The position numbers and the translations under genes were made by a program. Under the pieces are notes generated by a model. It searched no databases, was not told the origin of the DNA, and saw only the letters and a list, made by a program, of their open reading frames with translations. Below are positions 36,210 through 44,876 of a DNA stretch of 64,000 bases, piece by piece. This DNA comes from DATJGR01 sp041739525 (GTDB lineage: Bacteria > Pseudomonadota > Gammaproteobacteria > Pseudomonadales > Azotimanducaceae): NCBI GenBank assembly GCA_041739525.1, contig JBGSNQ010000103.1:1-64000 (forward strand). Reading direction: 5' to 3'. Position 1 is the first letter of the stretch. Each line of letters begins with the position of its first letter.

Positions 36210-39200
36210 CTATGCGGACGCGGCAGTTTTCACCAGGCGGGTGACGCCACGCCAGTCGAAGGCCAATCGTTCACTGGAGAGGTCGAAATGCTCCGCGACC
36301 AGATTCAGGCCCTGGACACCAATCCCATTGCTCGACAGAAGAATTTCACCATCGGTTTCCAGCGCGCCTGCAATGGATTCGAGATCGGCACGAGAGATGG
36401 CGTCCCCCAGATCCGTCGTATCGAGAATCACACAGGCGAATCGTTGCGCCGCCCGGGCAAGCGAGGCTGCGAAAGACGCGAGCTCCCACTCGTGCACGGC
36501 CAGATGGAACATTTGATTCGATAACGCAGCAGCGAGCCCGGAGTCGCGCGACAGCAGGGCACAACGCCCGTCTCGATAAATCCGATGATCGTTGGCGAGC
36601 ACGCGAAAAACCAGCCGGCCATAGGGCGTGGATCCGCACTTCGGACACGTGGAACTGGCTGGGCTGTGGGCGCTTCCCTGGAACGAGGGACCACTCCAGC
36701 CGCAGACGTTGCAGCGGCACTGTTTCGCGTCCAGCAATGCGTCGAGCTGCTCACTGACCGAGTGATTGGTCAGTGGGTGCGCTGCGACCGTACGTTCGTC
36801 GAGGATCGCGAACAGTCTCGGAAGCGTCTTGACAGTAACGGACGCCAGTTCGGGAATCTGACCGAGGGAATGGCCTTTGCTCTCCAGGTAGTACGACATT
36901 TCGACGTCCATGTTCGCCTGAGGCGTCAAGGGGTTGAAGCCGCCGAGATCGAGAACCAGTTCGCGCCGCGTAATGAACAGGCCGCCTTGAACGTGACCGA
37001 AGGGCCGACGTGGATTCGCCAGCGCGAATTCGCGGTTGCGGAACTTCTCGAACTCGGGGTGCCGTGCCAGCTCGGCTCCATAGGTGAACTTTGGAAGGTG
37101 GACCTTGTGACCGGCCATCACTGCGGACGGGTGCGAGCGCATGTACTCGATCAGGCCGCGTTCCCAGCCGTGGTCCTTGACGAATCCTTCCTTGCTGCAA
37201 ACGTAGATCGCCATCTCCCCCGAGGCCATTTCGAGGGCGGTGTTTGTGGCTGGGCCACAAAGGGCGTTCGTGTTGCGGCGAACGAGGCGCACGCTCGAGT
37301 TGCCTCGCACCCGGTCGACGACTCCTTGCCAGAAGTCGTGGTCGCTGCCGTTGTCGACGATCGTGAGCGTGAAGTTGCTCGTCGTCCGTGCGAGCAGTCG
37401 GGAGATGATCGCGTAAGTTTCGTCGCGATCGTCATATCCCTCCCGATTGAATGTGACCAGGATCAGGTCCACCGAGTAGCCACGCCAGGTATCGAGCAGC
37501 GTCTGAGTGGTCTTTGCCGTGCCCACTCTGCTACGCAGGAAGCTGCGCGCGCGTGCGATCATTGCCGTGCGTTGCCTGGACGACATATCGAGCAGACGAC
37601 GGACTGCGCGACAGAGGTCATCGGCGTCTCCCGGCCGCGCGAGGATCGCTTCGACGCCGTCTCTCAGGTAGTCCGGTATCGCTGACAACCTGGTGGCGAT
37701 CACTGGAATCCCGGCAGCCATGGCCTCCAGGATGACGGTTGGAAATCCGTCCATATCGCCACTCTCTGCCTCGACGCACGGCGCCACGAGGAAGTCCGCG
37801 TCACGATAAACGCTCGCGAGTTGTTCCTTGCCGTTCACGGCGCCGCGGAACCCCACGTTGGTCAGTTCCAGTTCGTCGGTATGCTGCCTGAGACTCGATT
37901 CGAGCGGACCATAGCCGTAGATATCGAACGAGACAGGGCGATCAGCGAGCAGCTTGGCCGCGTCCAGCAGATAGCGAATGCCCTTCTTCTCTATGAAACG
38001 CGCGAAGACGACCCCCCTGAGGGGCGAGTTGATCGGTCTCTGGGTATCACGCTCGTCGAAATCTTCCGGGTCGATCGCCTGAAACGCGTATGCGATCTTT
38101 TCCTGCGGCACGTCCTTCGCGGCGAGGAAGTTCCGGTGGTGGTCGCCATAGACGAACACCTTGAGGCATAGCTCATCTTTGGCGATCTCGCCAATGCGGT
38201 TCCGCTGTTGATTGTCGTGATGAAAGATGTCGACCGCGTGTGGCATGAACGTAAAGTGTATCCCCGCTTGGTTGCAGGCAGGCCAAACGAACCGCGTGAC
38301 GCCCGGGTACACAAAGTGGCTGTGACAGATGTTGCGTTGATGAGCTTGCAACAGCGCGGCCAGCGATGCCGAATCGACGACGCGATGTCGTTCGATATCG
38401 AAGTCGAGAACGGCGGATGCGTCGGGATCCACCGCGTAGTAGACCTTGATGTCGTATCCGTTGCGCACGAACCAACGGAGTTCGTTCAGCACGAATGTCT
38501 GCGACAGCGCCGGAAAGTCGTACACGAAATACGCAATACGGAGCTGCTCCAGTCCAAGCGCCGCGCGCTCGACGAAGTTGCGCCGATATATCTTGTTTCG
38601 GTTGGACTCGAGTGGTGCGGAATACGTGATGTTCTGCAGGCTCTTTTGACTTAGATGGTAGTCGACAGCTACGAATGGGATGAATGCCGGCTGGTAGTGC
38701 TTCGTGTATCGAATGATCAGGTCCCAATCGACCAATCTGTCCAACGACTCGTCAAAGCCTCCAAACTGATCGAACAGCGCTCTGCGATTCGCGAACACGT
38801 TCAGATCAATGAAGTTGGTGTGCAGCAGCGCCTTGCGGTAGTACGGCTCGCCGCGAATCCATCGCCGGTCGGAATCGAGTTCGTGCGACTTCAGCGCGCA
38901 GTAGCTCGTGCTCAACTCTTCGCACTCCTCGAATGCGGCCGCAACGATCAATAGATAGTGTTCTCTCCATTCGTTGTCGCTGTCCAAATAGCAGAACAGA
39001 TCTCCTGAAGCTGCGCGCAACGCCGTATTGCGCGCAGCGCTGACGCCACGATGTTCGTTCGCGATCAGCTTCACCAAGCCCGAGCTCATCTCATTGGCAT
39101 AGTTTCGGCGCACTACGTGCATCGTATCGTCGGTGCTTCCGTCATCCGAAACGATGATCTCGAACGGTGCGAAGCTCTGCTTCAGTGCCGAGTCGATCGC

Positions 39201-39785
39201 GCGGCGAATGATGAAAGCCCTGTTCCACGTCGGCATGATCACGGAGATGCGCGGAGCGTTTCGGCTGATCGCCTGCTTGGCGTGCCTGACTACTGAGCTC
39301 GGAAGATCTTCGCCGATGCCCGAACTGGATCGAACGATCGCATCGAGGACTGGGATCGTGGGTCGCCATCTCGGCCTGACACTGGCGTGCTCATCATCCC
39401 TACGCACGATGGAAGGCCCGGGCGGCTTGATCCCGCCACGGACAGGATGCGATTCCGGACCCATGCCGCCGGGGAAGGGTTGTCGGCCTTCTGCGCGCCC
39501 GTGAAGCAGGAAATGCACCAACGGATTGATGCCGCCGCGCGCAACGTCGGGATTCGCCGTCAGGTAACGCTGCGTGCTGAACCCGTTGCTTGGGTCCCTG
39601 TCCAGAAGCCAGCCGTATAGAAGGTAGTGTTCGGCAGCATCCATGCCGCTTCTCGCGACGTCAGGATAGGAACGCAGGTACCAGCCTGAGTCGAACAGTG
39701 ATGACGCGCGAATCAGCTGTTTCAGTTGCCGCAGTTGTGACACGCGGAGTTCTCCGTCTGAAATTGGATGGATCGCCCGGTTCAC
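36210..39785 (-). CDS. 1191-residue multi-domain glycosyltransferase with NPDVA repeats, GT2, GT4 and zinc-ribbon modules
   Basis: Order of parts: two tandem WYL..YPDVA/NPDVA repeats (residues about 31-102); GT2 domain (about 178-400, ISVIMPTWNRA, VSDDGSTDD, CYLDSDNEW); a GT4 glycogen-phosphorylase-like fold (about 425-785, VFARFIEKKGIRYLLDAA, ILEAMAAGIPVIATRLSAIPD); a second GT2-like domain (about 790-1030, VDLILVTFNREGYDD); and a cysteine pair module CNVCGW...CPKCGS with a degenerate methyltransferase-like tail. It could add several sugars or a terminal modification in one polypeptide. The repeat module is shared with the sulfotransferase encoded just upstream, 33 bases away. Confidence 0.8.
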   Translation of the reverse strand: MNRAIHPISDGELRVSQLRQLKQLIRASSLFDSGWYLRSYPDVARSGMDAAEHYLLYGWLLDRDPSNGFSTQRYLTANPDVARGGINPLVHFLLHGRAEGRQPFPGGMGPESHPVRGGIKPPGPSIVRRDDEHASVRPRWRPTIPVLDAIVRSSSGIGEDLPSSVVRHAKQAISRNAPRISVIMPTWNRAFIIRRAIDSALKQSFAPFEIIVSDDGSTDDTMHVVRRNYANEMSSGLVKLIANEHRGVSAARNTALRAASGDLFCYLDSDNEWREHYLLIVAAAFEECEELSTSYCALKSHELDSDRRWIRGEPYYRKALLHTNFIDLNVFANRRALFDQFGGFDESLDRLVDWDLIIRYTKHYQPAFIPFVAVDYHLSQKSLQNITYSAPLESNRNKIYRRNFVERAALGLEQLRIAYFVYDFPALSQTFVLNELRWFVRNGYDIKVYYAVDPDASAVLDFDIERHRVVDSASLAALLQAHQRNICHSHFVYPGVTRFVWPACNQAGIHFTFMPHAVDIFHHDNQQRNRIGEIAKDELCLKVFVYGDHHRNFLAAKDVPQEKIAYAFQAIDPEDFDERDTQRPINSPLRGVVFARFIEKKGIRYLLDAAKLLADRPVSFDIYGYGPLESSLRQHTDELELTNVGFRGAVNGKEQLASVYRDADFLVAPCVEAESGDMDGFPTVILEAMAAGIPVIATRLSAIPDYLRDGVEAILARPGDADDLCRAVRRLLDMSSRQRTAMIARARSFLRSRVGTAKTTQTLLDTWRGYSVDLILVTFNREGYDDRDETYAIISRLLARTTSNFTLTIVDNGSDHDFWQGVVDRVRGNSSVRLVRRNTNALCGPATNTALEMASGEMAIYVCSKEGFVKDHGWERGLIEYMRSHPSAVMAGHKVHLPKFTYGAELARHPEFEKFRNREFALANPRRPFGHVQGGLFITRRELVLDLGGFNPLTPQANMDVEMSYYLESKGHSLGQIPELASVTVKTLPRLFAILDERTVAAHPLTNHSVSEQLDALLDAKQCRCNVCGWSGPSFQGSAHSPASSTCPKCGSTPYGRLVFRVLANDHRIYRDGRCALLSRDSGLAAALSNQMFHLAVHEWELASFAASLARAAQRFACVILDTTDLGDAISRADLESIAGALETDGEILLSSNGIGVQGLNLVAEHFDLSSERLAFDWRGVTRLVKTAASA

Positions 39786-39818
39786 AAACGTGAAATCTGC
39801 AGCGACACGAGTTGCTGA

Positions 39819-41498
39819 CTAGATCCTGCGATTCTCCTTCTGTCCGTGCCTGAGATAGTGGACGAGCGGATTTAACCCCGATGCGGCTACATCCGGATTG
39901 AAGGCGATGTATCTCATGGTGCTGAACGTGGGTCCGGGGTCGCGCTCCTCGAGTGCACCGAAACGCACATAGTGCTCAATCGGATCCATTCCACGCGCGG
40001 CAACGTCGGGATTCTGGGAAAGGTACCAGGCGGAATCGAAGTACTTGGATTTGCGAATGAGCGCTTGATCCGCGGCGAGGGTTCGCGCCGCTCTGCCAAA
40101 GCGGGAGGTCAGCACGCGATAGGCGAAGCGAAGCGGTTTCGTGGCGCCCCATAAGCCGGATGATTTCAGGAGTTCAACCGGTCGACGATACCTTCGAAGC
40201 TCGTCGTCCATCTGCTGTCTGACCTGATCCCGCTCCCTCAGCATTCGAGTCATCTTGCTCAGTTCGTTGAAGCGTAGATTGAGGCTGGCATCGAGCTCGC
40301 GTATCCGTTCCTTCAGCGTTTGCTGTTCCTCGTCGTGGCGCCGCTGCGTCTGCGCCTCCTGCTCCGTTCGCGCGACAGCCTCTGCACGCAGGCGATCGAT
40401 TTCGTTTTCGAGAGTTGCTCGTGATTGCTCACTCTCGGCGCGCAACGCTTTCAACGATTGCTCGCTGGACGCCAGCAATCCCTGAAGGCGCTCCCGCGCG
40501 GAATCCAGGCTGTCACGGGCGGCGGAGAGGGTCTGATTGGCCTTCTTGAGCTCCGCCACCGAAACGAGCAGGGCGTCGGTCTGATTTTCCTGAGCGCGCG
40601 CGACGGTTCCGAATATCGATGTCCCTGCATTGAAGCGATTTCTGACGTCATCGAGCGTCTCGTAGATCTGCTCAGCATTCGATGGGTCGGTGGCGAGCTG
40701 CTTCAACGCACGGTAGGTGTCGCCGATCCATTGGTAGAGTCCGGTCCGAACGTACAGCGTCTCCTCCGGTACGCGATGGTGGCGCAACTCGTTGGCCAGA
40801 AAATCGTCGATATCCATCTCAACGCCTGTCGACCACTTGGGCCACTTCAAGTCCAGCGCGGTTGCAATATCCGCGACGGTCGCGCGCCAGTCCTGCATCA
40901 ACGATTCGAACGTGACGACACACCTGGGCAGGTGACGCGTTTCAACTTCGGCATCCAGAACGTGACGCAGCCACGCCAGCAGCGCACGTTCAATGGTCAG
41001 CTTGTCGCGAGCGTTCAGCGAACTCGCGACTTCGAGCGGATTTCGAACCGGCATGATCACTTTGGGTGCAATGTTCAGAGGTTCGAGTCCGCGCAGGCAC
41101 ACGTGAACGAATCGACAGATGCGCGGATCCTTGAGAATGAACAATGGCGCCGTGCCGAATTCCTGGACGATCAGCTCTCCGAATTCATCGAGCAAAGGCT
41201 GAGAAGCCGGGGACTCCAGCCAGCCCGGGTTGAAACGGTCCCAATCCTTCCAACGCGAACCGGCTGATGCGAGCAGACGATCGTGGAAGCATCGAATGGG
41301 ATCCGATTCCCAATAGCCGCGTGGGTTGTCGTTGCTCGGAGGCATCAGAGATCGCGGCGCCGTTGCGCCCAAACGCACGAGCACCCCGGCCAGGGCCGAG
41401 GTGCCGCTGCGGTGCATCCCCAGTATCAGCACAGCCGAACGGATTGGTGTCTTCGAGCCGGTGTACCCGGCTTCGGGCGTAGTGCTCTGATCAACCAT
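39819..41498 (-). CDS. P-loop sulfotransferase with coiled coil and C-terminal NPDVA repeats
   Basis: The N-terminal third (about 20-250) is a PAPS-dependent sulfotransferase: 5'-phosphosulfate-binding loop LGMHRSGTSALAG (26-38) and 3'-phosphate-binding region PVRNPLEVASSLNARDKL. Residues about 310-440 are a long Glu/Gln/Arg-rich coiled coil. The C-terminus (about 485-559) has two WYLSQNPDVA / FNPDVA..GLNPLVHYLRHGQ repeats. It is predicted to sulfate the exported glycan at the cytoplasmic face, with the coiled coil perhaps acting as a length ruler or scaffold. It overlaps wzt by 8 bases. APS kinase CysC is encoded in the same cluster. Confidence 0.82.
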   Translation of the reverse strand: MVDQSTTPEAGYTGSKTPIRSAVLILGMHRSGTSALAGVLVRLGATAPRSLMPPSNDNPRGYWESDPIRCFHDRLLASAGSRWKDWDRFNPGWLESPASQPLLDEFGELIVQEFGTAPLFILKDPRICRFVHVCLRGLEPLNIAPKVIMPVRNPLEVASSLNARDKLTIERALLAWLRHVLDAEVETRHLPRCVVTFESLMQDWRATVADIATALDLKWPKWSTGVEMDIDDFLANELRHHRVPEETLYVRTGLYQWIGDTYRALKQLATDPSNAEQIYETLDDVRNRFNAGTSIFGTVARAQENQTDALLVSVAELKKANQTLSAARDSLDSARERLQGLLASSEQSLKALRAESEQSRATLENEIDRLRAEAVARTEQEAQTQRRHDEEQQTLKERIRELDASLNLRFNELSKMTRMLRERDQVRQQMDDELRRYRRPVELLKSSGLWGATKPLRFAYRVLTSRFGRAARTLAADQALIRKSKYFDSAWYLSQNPDVAARGMDPIEHYVRFGALEERDPGPTFSTMRYIAFNPDVAASGLNPLVHYLRHGQKENRRI

Positions 41499-42267
41499 GC
41501 GTGCGGCTCGCGTCGATCTGGTACTGACGGTACGCCTTGATCACCTGATCCGGCGGCCCTACCGAATGGCTGCATCCGTGCTCGATCCACACGACGCGAT
41601 TGGACAGATCTTGGATTGTTGCGAGGTTGTGGGAAACGAGAACGACGGTGCGGTGGGAACGAATGGTCTCTTCGATTGCCTTCGCCGACTTCCTTCTGAA
41701 GTTCTCGTCGCCCACTCCGAACACCTCGTCGATCAGTATCAGTTCCGCGGTCGAGTAGTACGCCACCGAGAACCCCAGCCTTGCGCGCATGCCGGCCGAA
41801 TACGTCTTCAACGGTTCGTCGATGAAGTCGCCGATGTCCGCGAACGCGATGATGTCGCCCATGCGCTCAATCGCGTCTCGTTTGCTGAGCCCGAGCAACA
41901 TGGCGCTGAGCAGCGCGTTCTCTCGTCCTGTCAGATGGGGTAGAAATCCGACTTGCAGGGACAGCAGCGATACGTTGATGTCGGCGCGCCGAATTGATCC
42001 GCGGTCCGGGCTGATGATGCCGGCGATGACCTTGAGAAGAGTGGATTTGCCCGCGGCATTGTGGCCGATGATGCCGATGGTTTCGCCGGGAGAGACTTCG
42101 AATGTCACGTCTTTGAGCGCCCAGAACGGTTGTTCCGGACGGAACAATCGAATTGCGCGACGCGCGAATGTGACGCCGACGCCACTCAGCGAGACGATCG
42201 ATGAGTGTTCTGAAGGAGAGGTCATCTGGGGGGCCGCCGTGATCGATGTACGGTTCGGGGTGGCCAA
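41491..42267 (-). CDS. wzt: polysaccharide ABC exporter, ATPase subunit
   Basis: The 258-residue ATPase has Walker A GHNAAGKST (68-76; Ala replaces the usual Gly of NGAGKST), the signature YSAGMRARLGFSVA and Walker B LILIDEVFGVGD, all typical of the Wzt/TagH polysaccharide exporters. It lacks the C-terminal carbohydrate-binding domain of E. coli O9a Wzt, so export is probably not tied to terminal-cap recognition by this subunit. It begins directly after the permease gene. The start could be M1 (42267) or M15 (42225). Confidence 0.9.
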   Translation of the reverse strand: MATPNRTSITAAPQMTSPSEHSSIVSLSGVGVTFARRAIRLFRPEQPFWALKDVTFEVSPGETIGIIGHNAAGKSTLLKVIAGIISPDRGSIRRADINVSLLSLQVGFLPHLTGRENALLSAMLLGLSKRDAIERMGDIIAFADIGDFIDEPLKTYSAGMRARLGFSVAYYSTAELILIDEVFGVGDENFRRKSAKAIEETIRSHRTVVLVSHNLATIQDLSNRVVWIEHGCSHSVGPPDQVIKAYRQYQIDASRTHG

Positions 42268-43170
42268 CTACACCGGCAGCTTGGCATAACGCGTTTCATA
42301 GCGACGCATGATGGTGAGCCCCAACGCCGCCAGTGCGACTCCGAATCCGGCCAGCACCAACACGTGCCAGATCGGTGGTGTCTCGTGCTGTATCAGAACC
42401 ATGCGCAAGTCGCCAATCGCCATCGCAAACGGATTGAGATTCATCCACTTCCTAACTGTTTCCGGCATCGAGTCGATTTCGAAGAATATCCCGGAGAAAT
42501 AGAACAACGCACGAAGGACATTGTCGATGACGATTCGAATGTCGGGCAGCATGGGTGTGACCGCCGCGGCGAGGTAACCGCAACCGGCGATCATCAGCAG
42601 CACGGTACCGAGGACTACGAATGACTGCAGCCATATCCAGGAAGGGCCGTCGCCGGACAGGCTCAGATAGAGCAATAGAATCAGGAATACCACCAGGAAC
42701 TTGACCGTGTTGGTTAGCAGAATGACGGTTGGAAAAACAAATTTTGGAACGAACACCTGATTGATGAGCGGGTAGTTCGCGATGATTGCGCCGGAACATT
42801 GCATGGTCGTCGCCTGTATCCAATGCCAGGGCGCCAGGCCCACGAGCAGGAACGCCACGAAGCCTTCCGTCCCGCGACGAAACAGAACGCCGAACAGAAA
42901 ATAGAAGATGGACATGAAAATGATCGGCTCGATCAACCACCAGAGGACGCCGATGTAGGTGCGTTGCGCTTCGGACTTCAGTTCGGCGTAAGTCTTGAAG
43001 AGGATCAGATCGATGACGCGCCGAGAGAGGAGCGCGGCCGGCCCCCTATGTGCAGAGAGTCGCAGCGAAGGTTTAGGCGTGGCGGCGTTACTGAGCACGT
43101 TCGTCATCGTCGGCAGTGTGGCTTCATTGATCGATACCGGCCGCACCGTCACGAACTGGGTGATGGCCAC
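42268..43170 (-). CDS. wzm: polysaccharide ABC exporter, permease subunit
   Basis: This 300-residue ABC-2 permease has six hydrophobic segments after a soluble N-terminus, with the family sequences LWWLIEPIIFMSIFYFLFGVLF, PLINQVFVPKFVFP and NPFAMAIGDLRM. With Wzt it moves the undecaprenyl-linked glycan across the inner membrane. The start is uncertain: 43170, or an internal ATG at 43107 nearer to the usual N-terminus length. A 34-base promoter-like repeat lies upstream. Confidence 0.9.
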   Translation of the reverse strand: MAITQFVTVRPVSINEATLPTMTNVLSNAATPKPSLRLSAHRGPAALLSRRVIDLILFKTYAELKSEAQRTYIGVLWWLIEPIIFMSIFYFLFGVLFRRGTEGFVAFLLVGLAPWHWIQATTMQCSGAIIANYPLINQVFVPKFVFPTVILLTNTVKFLVVFLILLLYLSLSGDGPSWIWLQSFVVLGTVLLMIAGCGYLAAAVTPMLPDIRIVIDNVLRALFYFSGIFFEIDSMPETVRKWMNLNPFAMAIGDLRMVLIQHETPPIWHVLVLAGFGVALAALGLTIMRRYETRYAKLPV

Positions 43171-43227
43171 GTCTGCCAGGACGTAGGCCTCTTGCGCTCG
43201 GGTATTGCCATGTGTCGGCGAGGGGGC

Positions 43228-43261
43228 GGATGGTGGGGATTCGGCGTTTGGAAGTCAACGC
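43228..43261 (-). promoter_or_regulatory. 34-base conserved upstream element, copy 1 (before wzm)
   Basis: On the minus strand it begins GCGTTGACTTC and ends CCCCACCATCC. It matches the copy in front of cysC at 29 of 34 positions. TTGACT could serve as a -35 box. It lies 57 bases before the wzm start in a 252-base gap with no supported gene. Confidence 0.5.
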
Positions 43262-43422
43262 GGCCGGAGGTGCGTTGGCGTAACGATCGCTGGCGGATTT
43301 GGGCGGCAGACTGGCGTCGCTCTTCCGTGTTCCTGCGGGCAGATGCATATGGATGCACGAGTGTCGCATGTCGTCGCCGCAGACCTTGTTTTTCGCTGAG
43401 ACTTCGCAGCTCAGGACAAACG

Positions 43423-44052
43423 TTAGGAGCCGCGTGACTCCGGCGCTTCAGCGACGCACAAACGTTCCAGGACGAACTCCATCAGCGCATCGACACCGGA
43501 ATTGATCGTTGCTTTGCTCGTATCGATGACGATGTCGGGATGCTCCGGTTCTTCGTATGGCGCAGAGATGCCGGTGAAGTCTTCGATCTCACCCGCTCGG
43601 GCCTTCTTGTAGAGGCCCTTGGGATCGCGCTGCTCGCACGTAGCGAGGTCAGCTGCGATATAGACCTCGAGGAACTTGTCGCCCGCTGCGCGTCGTGCAA
43701 TTTCCCGATCTTCACGATAAGGCGAGATGAACGCGGATATACAGATGACACCGGCCTGTGCGAAAAGCGCGGCAACTTCGCCAACCCGGCGAATGTTCTC
43801 GGTGCGATCTTCATGTGAGAAGCCGAGGTCGGAATTGAGACCTGATCGAACGTTGTCGCCGTCGAGCACGTAAACGTGGTGACCGAGCCCGAAGAGAGCT
43901 TCTTCGAGGGCGATTGCTAGTGTCGACTTGCCGGCCCCGGATAGCCCCGTGAACCAAAGCACAGCGCCTTTGTGTCGGTTGCGAATTTCGCGGTCTTCCG
44001 TCGACACGCGATGTTCAACGCGCGTGATGTTCTTCGACTTGCGCTCAGCCAT
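43423..44052 (-). CDS. cysC: adenylyl-sulfate (APS) kinase
   Basis: CysC phosphorylates APS to PAPS, the donor for sulfotransferases. The 209-residue protein has the P-loop GLSGAGKST, the DGDNVRSGLN and FSHEDRTENIRRVGEV segments, and FISPYREDR. The ATG at 44052 follows a GAGG box five bases upstream; a longer reading to 44118 would lack this. No ATP sulfurylase (CysD/N) is in the window. Its place beside a sulfotransferase and exporter suggests a dedicated PAPS supply for glycan sulfation rather than cysteine synthesis. Confidence 0.93.
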   Translation of the reverse strand: MAERKSKNITRVEHRVSTEDREIRNRHKGAVLWFTGLSGAGKSTLAIALEEALFGLGHHVYVLDGDNVRSGLNSDLGFSHEDRTENIRRVGEVAALFAQAGVICISAFISPYREDREIARRAAGDKFLEVYIAADLATCEQRDPKGLYKKARAGEIEDFTGISAPYEEPEHPDIVIDTSKATINSGVDALMEFVLERLCVAEAPESRGS

Positions 44053-44075
44053 CGGAGCCTCGTGTGGGAAAGGCA

Positions 44076-44109
44076 GGATGGTGGGGAATCGTCGAATTGA
44101 AGTCAACGC
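44076..44109 (-). promoter_or_regulatory. 34-base conserved upstream element, copy 2 (before cysC)
   Basis: This is the second copy of the element seen before wzm, 29 of 34 positions identical, with GCGTTGACTTC at its minus-strand 5' end. It ends 23 bases before the cysC ATG. Its position suggests a promoter or operator shared by the two transcription units. Confidence 0.5.
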
Positions 44110-44209
44110 AACGCACACTATGCATGCGCGATGTGACGCATTCAGTTGGCGTTCAGCGTAAATCAGATAACAATGGCGCGCGCAATTTTGATCACGTTGA
44201 GGACTAGCG

Positions 44210-44869
44210 ATGAATCGAACGACTTACTCCATCGGTGCCGTGTTGTTGGCCAGCCTCCTGTTGGGCGCGTGCCAGACGACGAACCCTTATACCGGCCAAC
44301 AACAAACGACCAACACCGCCAAGGGTGCAGGCATCGGCGCTGCGGCGGGTGCGGTCATCGGCGCGCTTGCCGGTGGCTCGCGCAAGAGCGCGTTGATCGG
44401 GGCGGGCGTGGGCGTGCTCGCGGGCGGCGCCGTAGGCAACTACATGGATAAGCAGGAAGCACAGCTTCGGCAGCAGCTGCAGGGCACCGGTGTAAGCGTT
44501 ACACGCAACGGCGATAACCTGATTCTGAACATGCCCGGCAACGTCACGTTTGCTACGAACCAGTCCGACGTGAACGCCAGCTTTTACCCGGTGCTGAACT
44601 CCGTGGCGCTGGTGCTGAAGCAGTACGAGAAGACGATGATCGACGTGGTCGGGCATACCGACAGCACCGGTTCGATGCAACTCAACATGCAGCTGTCGCA
44701 GGCGCGTGCGAGCTCAGTGGGCATGTATCTGCAGAACCAGGGCGTTCTGGCGCAGCGAATTCAAACGCAGGGTGTTGGGCCGCAGTATCCGATCGCGTCC
44801 AACGAAACGCCCGAGGGGCGCGCCCAGAATCGCCGGGTGGAGTTGATTCTGCGTCCGCTGACGGCGTAA
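44210..44869 (+). CDS. OmpA-family lipoprotein with glycine zipper (YiaD-like)
   Basis: The 219-residue protein has a signal peptide with lipobox LLGAC (lipidated Cys21), a glycine-zipper segment (about 38-80, GAGIGAAAGAVIGALAGG) and a C-terminal OmpA-like peptidoglycan-binding domain (about 105-215) with VVGHTDSTG and NMQLSQARASSVGMYL. It probably links the outer membrane to the cell wall. It is transcribed divergently from cysC and converges with glyS, 7 bases apart. Confidence 0.9.
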   Translation: MNRTTYSIGAVLLASLLLGACQTTNPYTGQQQTTNTAKGAGIGAAAGAVIGALAGGSRKSALIGAGVGVLAGGAVGNYMDKQEAQLRQQLQGTGVSVTRNGDNLILNMPGNVTFATNQSDVNASFYPVLNSVALVLKQYEKTMIDVVGHTDSTGSMQLNMQLSQARASSVGMYLQNQGVLAQRIQTQGVGPQYPIASNETPEGRAQNRRVELILRPLTA

Positions 44870-44876
44870 CCCGCCA

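Noticed and set aside
43149..43369. Minus-strand frames in the gap before wzm
   Set aside because: They overlap the repeated regulatory element and lack a ribosome-binding site or recognisable domain.
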